A stretch of DNA of 64,000 nt from contig JAHWHY010000002.1 of assembly GCA_019323015.1 (NCBI GenBank), positions 1 to 64,000 on the forward strand. Direction: 5' to 3'. Positions 60,824-64,000 of the stretch are shown in pieces; position 1 is the stretch's first letter, and each line of letters begins with the position of its first letter. A program made the translations under genes and the position numbers. Source of the stretch: Candidatus Woesearchaeota archaeon. Its GTDB lineage: Archaea; Nanobdellota; Nanobdellia; Woesearchaeales; ARS49. A model generated the notes under the pieces. It did not search any database. It had not been told where the DNA came from and saw nothing but the letters and a program-made list of their open reading frames with translations.

Positions 60824-61511
60824 AGTCCTCTAATATGTCTTCTGTAGATTTATTTTCTGCTGGTATTTCTTCAGCAGTAGGCTCAACAACAGTTTCATTT
60901 GTTGTGTTTTCCTGCAGTATCTGCGTTAGATTTATCATTTCAGGCGTGACCACAGCACCTGTTGGCTGTGCAGGCTCTTTGAAATAAATATACCCAAATG
61001 CTGAAGCAATTATTGCTATCAGTATGATTGCAATTGTGATTATCCATTTTTTTCTGTTTGATTCCTGTTCTATGATTATTTCCTTGTTGTTGTTTTTCTT
61101 GTTTTGTATCTCTTCATGTTCTTTTGATTCTCTGCTGAAGCTTTCTTCAAGAAATTCATTTATGTCCTGTTCATCTTCCTCCGGCTCTTTTTCTTCTGGT
61201 TCTTCTTTTTTTTCTTCAGGCTTTTGCTCAAAATCAGAAATCAGTTTTGCTTTTTCAAAGCTTATTGGCTTTATCTCTACTTTGCTGTCTGAGGATGCAG
61301 GCTTTTGAGGTTCTGGGTTTTCTTCGGCTTTTTCTTCAGGAACATTCTCCAGTTGTTCTTCTTCAACAGGCTGTTCTTCATCTCCTGGTGACTTTTCAGG
61401 CGGCTTTGGTGCACTGCAGCAGCCTTCTGGCTGTTCTTTCTCTAGTTCTTTTATTTTCTCATCAGTTTCTATGGACTTTCCTACATCCAGAGAGTAGTCA
61501 TATCTTGCCAA
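60801..61511 (-). CDS. Membrane protein with long acidic linker
   Basis: The 236-residue product starts MARYDYSLDVGKSIETDEKI and has a low-complexity Glu/Pro/Lys-rich region (about 20-150), containing CCSAP. A membrane helix (about 155-175, WIITIAIILIAIIASAFGYI) and a Thr/Glu-rich tail outside the cell follow. Nothing is recognised beyond topology. It may be a scaffold for other membrane proteins. The divergent region upstream faces the four-helix membrane protein gene. Confidence 0.6.
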   Translation of the reverse strand: MARYDYSLDVGKSIETDEKIKELEKEQPEGCCSAPKPPEKSPGDEEQPVEEEQLENVPEEKAEENPEPQKPASSDSKVEIKPISFEKAKLISDFEQKPEEKKEEPEEKEPEEDEQDINEFLEESFSRESKEHEEIQNKKNNNKEIIIEQESNRKKWIITIAIILIAIIASAFGYIYFKEPAQPTGAVVTPEMINLTQILQENTTNETVVEPTAEEIPAENKSTEDILEDFTSALKD

Positions 61512-61577
61512 AATCCCACCTAGAGCCTGAGAGTTGAGGATAGTATTTAAATCTTACTTCAATAGAAAGTGTTTTTT

Positions 61578-62099
61578 TTACTTGAATATCTGTACTCTTT
61601 TGCCAAATATTTTCTGCATCCAGCTTATTTTGTGCTGTTCTCTTCTTAGGCGATTGCCTGTTATCCAGAGAATTATGCCTAACACAAAGTATCCTGCTAT
61701 TGATGCCCATACTTTTGGGACGAAAAATGCCCAGTATGCTATGTATCCCTCTGCAACCGGCTTTAGTGTTCCCAAGAAGCCGAGAAAGGACATTATTTTG
61801 TGCTGCCCGAAAAGTGCAAGTATTGCTGCTATTATGCCTACGAGAAAAGTCATTGCTGCCAAGGAGGCCAGGGCATCGCCCATTGATTTTTTTTGCAGCA
61901 TTAGTATTACTGCGCTTGCCACAACAAGCCCTGCTGAAATTAATGTCAGCTTCACAAGGTTTGGCGGAAGAATAAACACGTCTGGAGGAAATAATAATAT
62001 GATTGCAAAGGGCACAAGAAATGCAAGCCCTGTTATGTATATCACTGCCACTATCCATCCAATTATCCATGCAATTACAGCACTCTTTTTTTCAGTCAT
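61578..62099 (-). CDS. Four-helix integral membrane protein
   Basis: A 173-residue hydrophobic protein with about five membrane helices (near 5-35, 45-65, 75-100, 110-125 and 130-150) and a basic C-terminus (RLRREQHKISWMQKIFGKR). An overlapping frame on the same strand (ending 61498) lacks hydrophobic helices and reads like a shadow, so this frame is preferred. No family is recognised. Confidence 0.65.
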   Translation of the reverse strand: MTEKKSAVIAWIIGWIVAVIYITGLAFLVPFAIILLFPPDVFILPPNLVKLTLISAGLVVASAVILMLQKKSMGDALASLAAMTFLVGIIAAILALFGQHKIMSFLGFLGTLKPVAEGYIAYWAFFVPKVWASIAGYFVLGIILWITGNRLRREQHKISWMQKIFGKRVQIFK

Positions 62100-62138
62100 T
62101 AAATATAGAATTAAAATCTGCCTTTATAATTTTTTTGG

Positions 62139-62738
62139 TTAAAAACCAAGAAGTTTCAGTACTGCTCTTTCCCACTCATTTATTTCTGAAACTCTTGTTT
62201 CTGCATCTTTTGCTGCAAAACTTTCTGGCCCGATTGGCTCGTAGAAGTTTCCGCAGTTTAGATTAAAATCGTGCAGTATTTCATGAAGTTTTGCTGCTTC
62301 TTCTTCTGATAGGCGCTCGCTGGCAGCTCCTGTAATTTTTCCGTCTTTTAGTGTGAGTTTTGTTCTTTTTTTCTCGAGAATTTTTCCGTGCACTAATCTC
62401 AGCTTGCCGCAGAGTGTTTTTCCTTCTGGAATTCCTGCCATGCCGTATTTGTCAAACGCGACCCCTAATTGGCAGTTGTCGCATCTTGCTTCCGCTGATT
62501 CATAAGCGATTCTTCTCTGCCGTTGCGCTTCTGCTCGGTATATTTCTTTTATTTCTTGAAGATTTGGCTTTAATGTGTTTGAGTTTTGCATCATTGCTCT
62601 TATTGCTGTATCTGTTTCAGCCAGAACTTTTTGAAGAGGCAGCACGCCCTCTGGCATGTCTGGAAAGTCTTTTTTCATTCTGAATATCTTGTATTCTTGT
62701 CTTGCTTTGCTTAAGTATAGTGCGTGAAGTCTTGTCAT
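62139..62738 (-). CDS. Uncharacterised cytosolic protein with Cys pairs
   Basis: A 199-residue soluble protein beginning MTRLHALYLSKARQEYKIF. It contains CDNCQLGVAFDKYG and TLCGKLRLVHGK, spaced as if to bind a metal, and a C-terminal helix WERAVLKLLGF. Its start overlaps the stop of the endonuclease V gene (ATGA), so it is probably coupled to it. No family is recognised; involvement in nucleic-acid metabolism would be a guess from the neighbour. Confidence 0.6.
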   Translation of the reverse strand: MTRLHALYLSKARQEYKIFRMKKDFPDMPEGVLPLQKVLAETDTAIRAMMQNSNTLKPNLQEIKEIYRAEAQRQRRIAYESAEARCDNCQLGVAFDKYGMAGIPEGKTLCGKLRLVHGKILEKKRTKLTLKDGKITGAASERLSEEEAAKLHEILHDFNLNCGNFYEPIGPESFAAKDAETRVSEINEWERAVLKLLGF

Positions 62739-63379
62739 TTTTCTTCTCCTCTTTCTTGTTGCAGTATTTTGCCTGCGTGCCTGTGCGCAAGATGCAGTGG
62801 CTCAGGCAGTTTGTGAGGGGGCATATTCAGTTTCTTCACTAACTCAACTGCATTTTTCAGGGAAATCATGTTTCCCACAGATATATAGAGTGGTTTTGCA
62901 TGCTCTTTTGTCTTAACCAATTCCCCTCTTGTTTCATTTAATATCTTTATTTTTTCCCCTTCAATCTCGCCTGCAAGCAATTTTTTTGCAACACCTATTG
63001 CTGGTTTTGCAAGCTCTGCTCCGACAAATGTTGCAAGCCCGCATTTTAATGGGTGTGATATTCCGTGTCCTAGAATCATCAGCACTTGCGGTTCGCTCTC
63101 AAGGTCGTAATATGTCTGTAGTATTGCTGGTCCGTCCCTGAATGCGCGATACCCTGGAATGTACTGCATTGGCTGTTTTGATATGGAGTGTTTTTTCTCG
63201 ATTATCTCTTTTTTTTCCAGGTCATAGACGATTGCTGCGCAAAGAATCTTGTTGTCAAAATAAGTAACGTCAAATCCTGCAATTGTTTTTATCTCAGAAA
63301 GCTTTAATTCATCAGATGCACTCACTTCTTTTGCGATTTTTCTCTGTATGTCTCTTAGTTTCCTTGTGTCTGTTGCCAT
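62735..63379 (-). CDS. nfi: Endonuclease V homologue with altered metal ligands
   Basis: A 214-residue member of the endonuclease V family, enzymes that cut DNA or RNA near deoxyinosine or inosine. IAGFDVTYFDNK (Asp37), YIPGYRAFRDGP, LGHGISHPLKCGLATFVG and the C-terminal HKLPEPLHLAHRHAG are recognisable. Asp82 replaces the usual Glu of FRE, and Leu103 replaces the usual Asp before GHG, so two of the catalytic metal ligands differ. ATG 63379 follows AAGGGACATAAG and is chosen over the upstream in-frame 63415. It overlaps the next gene by four bases. Confidence 0.85.
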   Translation of the reverse strand: MATDTRKLRDIQRKIAKEVSASDELKLSEIKTIAGFDVTYFDNKILCAAIVYDLEKKEIIEKKHSISKQPMQYIPGYRAFRDGPAILQTYYDLESEPQVLMILGHGISHPLKCGLATFVGAELAKPAIGVAKKLLAGEIEGEKIKILNETRGELVKTKEHAKPLYISVGNMISLKNAVELVKKLNMPPHKLPEPLHLAHRHAGKILQQERGEEK

Positions 63380-63467
63380 CTTATGTCCCTTCTTTTTTGC
63401 TGTAAATGATGTCAATTGTGGTCGATATTTAAAGCTGGTGTTTTTTAATCACTGAATTAGAATAAAT

Positions 63468-63641
63468 TTATAATCGTTTTAGGTTCTTTTTGATGTGTTT
63501 CTCTATTGGCATCTCTCTTAGCCTGATATTTTCTTCCAGCCCCTGGATTATTACGTTGTTATCCATAGTCCTTAAGTCCAGGAATTTCTCTGATAACTGT
63601 GTTTTTGGCTTGACTTTTAGTTCTTCTTTTTTGACTCTCAT
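63468..63641 (-). CDS. Small hypothetical protein (57 residues)
   Basis: A short gene below usual length cut-offs: MRVKKEELKVKPKTQLSEKF, then LDLRTMDNNVIIQGLEENI and LREMPIEKHIKKNLKRL. The composition is helical and charged, like a real cytosolic protein, and codon use looks coding. A TTTAAATAT on the minus strand near 63662-63670 lies about 25 bases upstream of ATG 63641, fitting a leaderless start. The plus-strand frame through this region is antisense and ignored. Confidence 0.55.
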   Translation of the reverse strand: MRVKKEELKVKPKTQLSEKFLDLRTMDNNVIIQGLEENIRLREMPIEKHIKKNLKRL

Positions 63642-63718
63642 ATTTTTATTTATTTGCGCCTCATATTTAAAGCTTTTCCTATGTTGGTATACTTATCCCC
63701 ACACCAATTTTAGAAATA

Positions 63719-63762
63719 TTTATATATCTGAAAGTCGCATCACTGTTCAGTTAAAAAGGGGG
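63719..63762 (+). promoter_or_regulatory. TATA plus TAAAAAGGGGG leader
   Basis: TTTATATAT (63719-63727) and TAAAAAGGGGG (63752-63762) precede TTG 63770 by seven bases, the same arrangement as in the surface-protein cassettes. Confidence 0.6.
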
Positions 63763-63769
63763 TACGCAA

Positions 63770-64000
63770 TTGGGGGTTGAAACAAAAGTTTATTCATTGG
63801 CTTCTGTTGAAGATATGCACAGTATAAAGGACAATAGGGGCTGCACGTATTTTGCTGTTTTTGTGGAGACATTTCTGGATTGTTTTTTAGTTGAGCAGTT
63901 GTATGATGAGCGGATGAAATCAAGTGAGGCAGTGTATATTTCTCTTGACAGGGAAGTTGCCAAGACTCTTTCTGAGCAGGGAATTCCTCGCAGTTCTGCA
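63770..64000 (+). CDS. Partial gene at window end, unknown product
   Basis: The frame is open to the last base of the window; 77 codons are visible. It begins TTG at 63770 (LGVETKVYSLASVEDMHSIK) and continues with FAVFVETFLDCFLVEQLYDE and VYISLDREVAKTLSEQGIP. No signal peptide is apparent. The frame choice is supported by the leader spacing and absence of stops. The family is not recognised from the fragment. Confidence 0.6.
   Translation, partial: MGVETKVYSLASVEDMHSIKDNRGCTYFAVFVETFLDCFLVEQLYDERMKSSEAVYISLDREVAKTLSEQGIPRSSA

Noticed and set aside
61498..62070. 190-codon minus-strand frame overlapping the four-helix membrane gene
   Set aside because: It lacks hydrophobic segments and reads like a shadow, while the alternative frame 61578-62099 gives a clean integral membrane protein.
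1..64000. CRISPR arrays, tRNA and rRNA genes, insertion sequences
   Set aside because: I looked in the gaps and found no regularly spaced direct repeats, no tRNA cloverleaf or T-loop motif, no rRNA-like stretch and no transposase gene. A covariance-model scan would be needed to exclude short C/D or H/ACA guide RNAs.

Overview
The window is archaeal and most likely comes from a DPANN lineage close to Woesearchaeota or Pacearchaeota. The evidence is an archaeal exosome/proteasome superoperon (Pop5, PsmA, SBDS, Rrp4, Rrp41, Rrp42, RpoK), archaeal ribosomal proteins S6e, S19e, L31e and L39e, a Cbf5-type pseudouridine synthase, archaeal-type ThrRS, peptidyl-tRNA hydrolase 2, TATA boxes of the TTTATAAA type with many leaderless starts, and large secreted or membrane-anchored proteins with N-termini such as KKGQVTIFIIIGII. 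Typical ribosome binding sites in housekeeping genes are GGTGA. No tRNA, rRNA, CRISPR array or insertion sequence was recognised.

Layout: 1-3.4 kb holds surface and membrane proteins, one with a LamG-like domain. A Ser/Thr kinase follows (3.4-4.5 kb), then the exosome/proteasome superoperon (4.7-9.0 kb). Next come a degenerate LAGLIDADG protein, a DUF357 protein whose 3' end is duplicated downstream, and an HTH-PIN gene pair (9-11.6 kb). Pyruvoyl arginine decarboxylase lies at 11.7 kb. A long minus-strand MoxR/DUF58/VWA/transglutaminase operon spans 21.2-12.3 kb. An aspartate 4-decarboxylase plus APC antiporter pair, a CaCA exchanger, Cbf5 and a ribosomal operon (S19e-L39e-L31e) follow to 28.4 kb. 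ThrRS, small regulators, Pth2, a C39-like lipoprotein and S6e fill 28.5-33.1 kb.

The standout region is 33.2-60.2 kb: about 26 kb of plus-strand genes forming three diverged copies of a four-part cassette. The parts are (i) a large pilin-like protein with an N-terminal QVTIFIIIGII segment, (ii) a giant secreted protein with Ig-like domains and a shared Cys-x-Cys motif, (iii) a polytopic membrane protein and (iv) a smaller signal-peptide or membrane-anchored protein. Genes inside each cassette mostly overlap or abut. The giant of cassette A, the pilin-like genes of cassettes B and C, and two other genes share a leader with TATA box plus TAAAAAGGGG before the start, unlike the GGTGA of housekeeping genes. 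Tandem hairpins occupy the two larger gaps of the locus. I infer a cell-surface assembly or adhesion apparatus; its function is not established from sequence alone.

The rest (60.4-64 kb) has small membrane proteins, an endonuclease V homologue with altered metal ligands, a 57-residue gene not previously obvious, and the start of one more gene carrying the same leader. Four copies of an intergenic hairpin repeat (one pair sharing a 42-bp exact match) are scattered through the first 34 kb.
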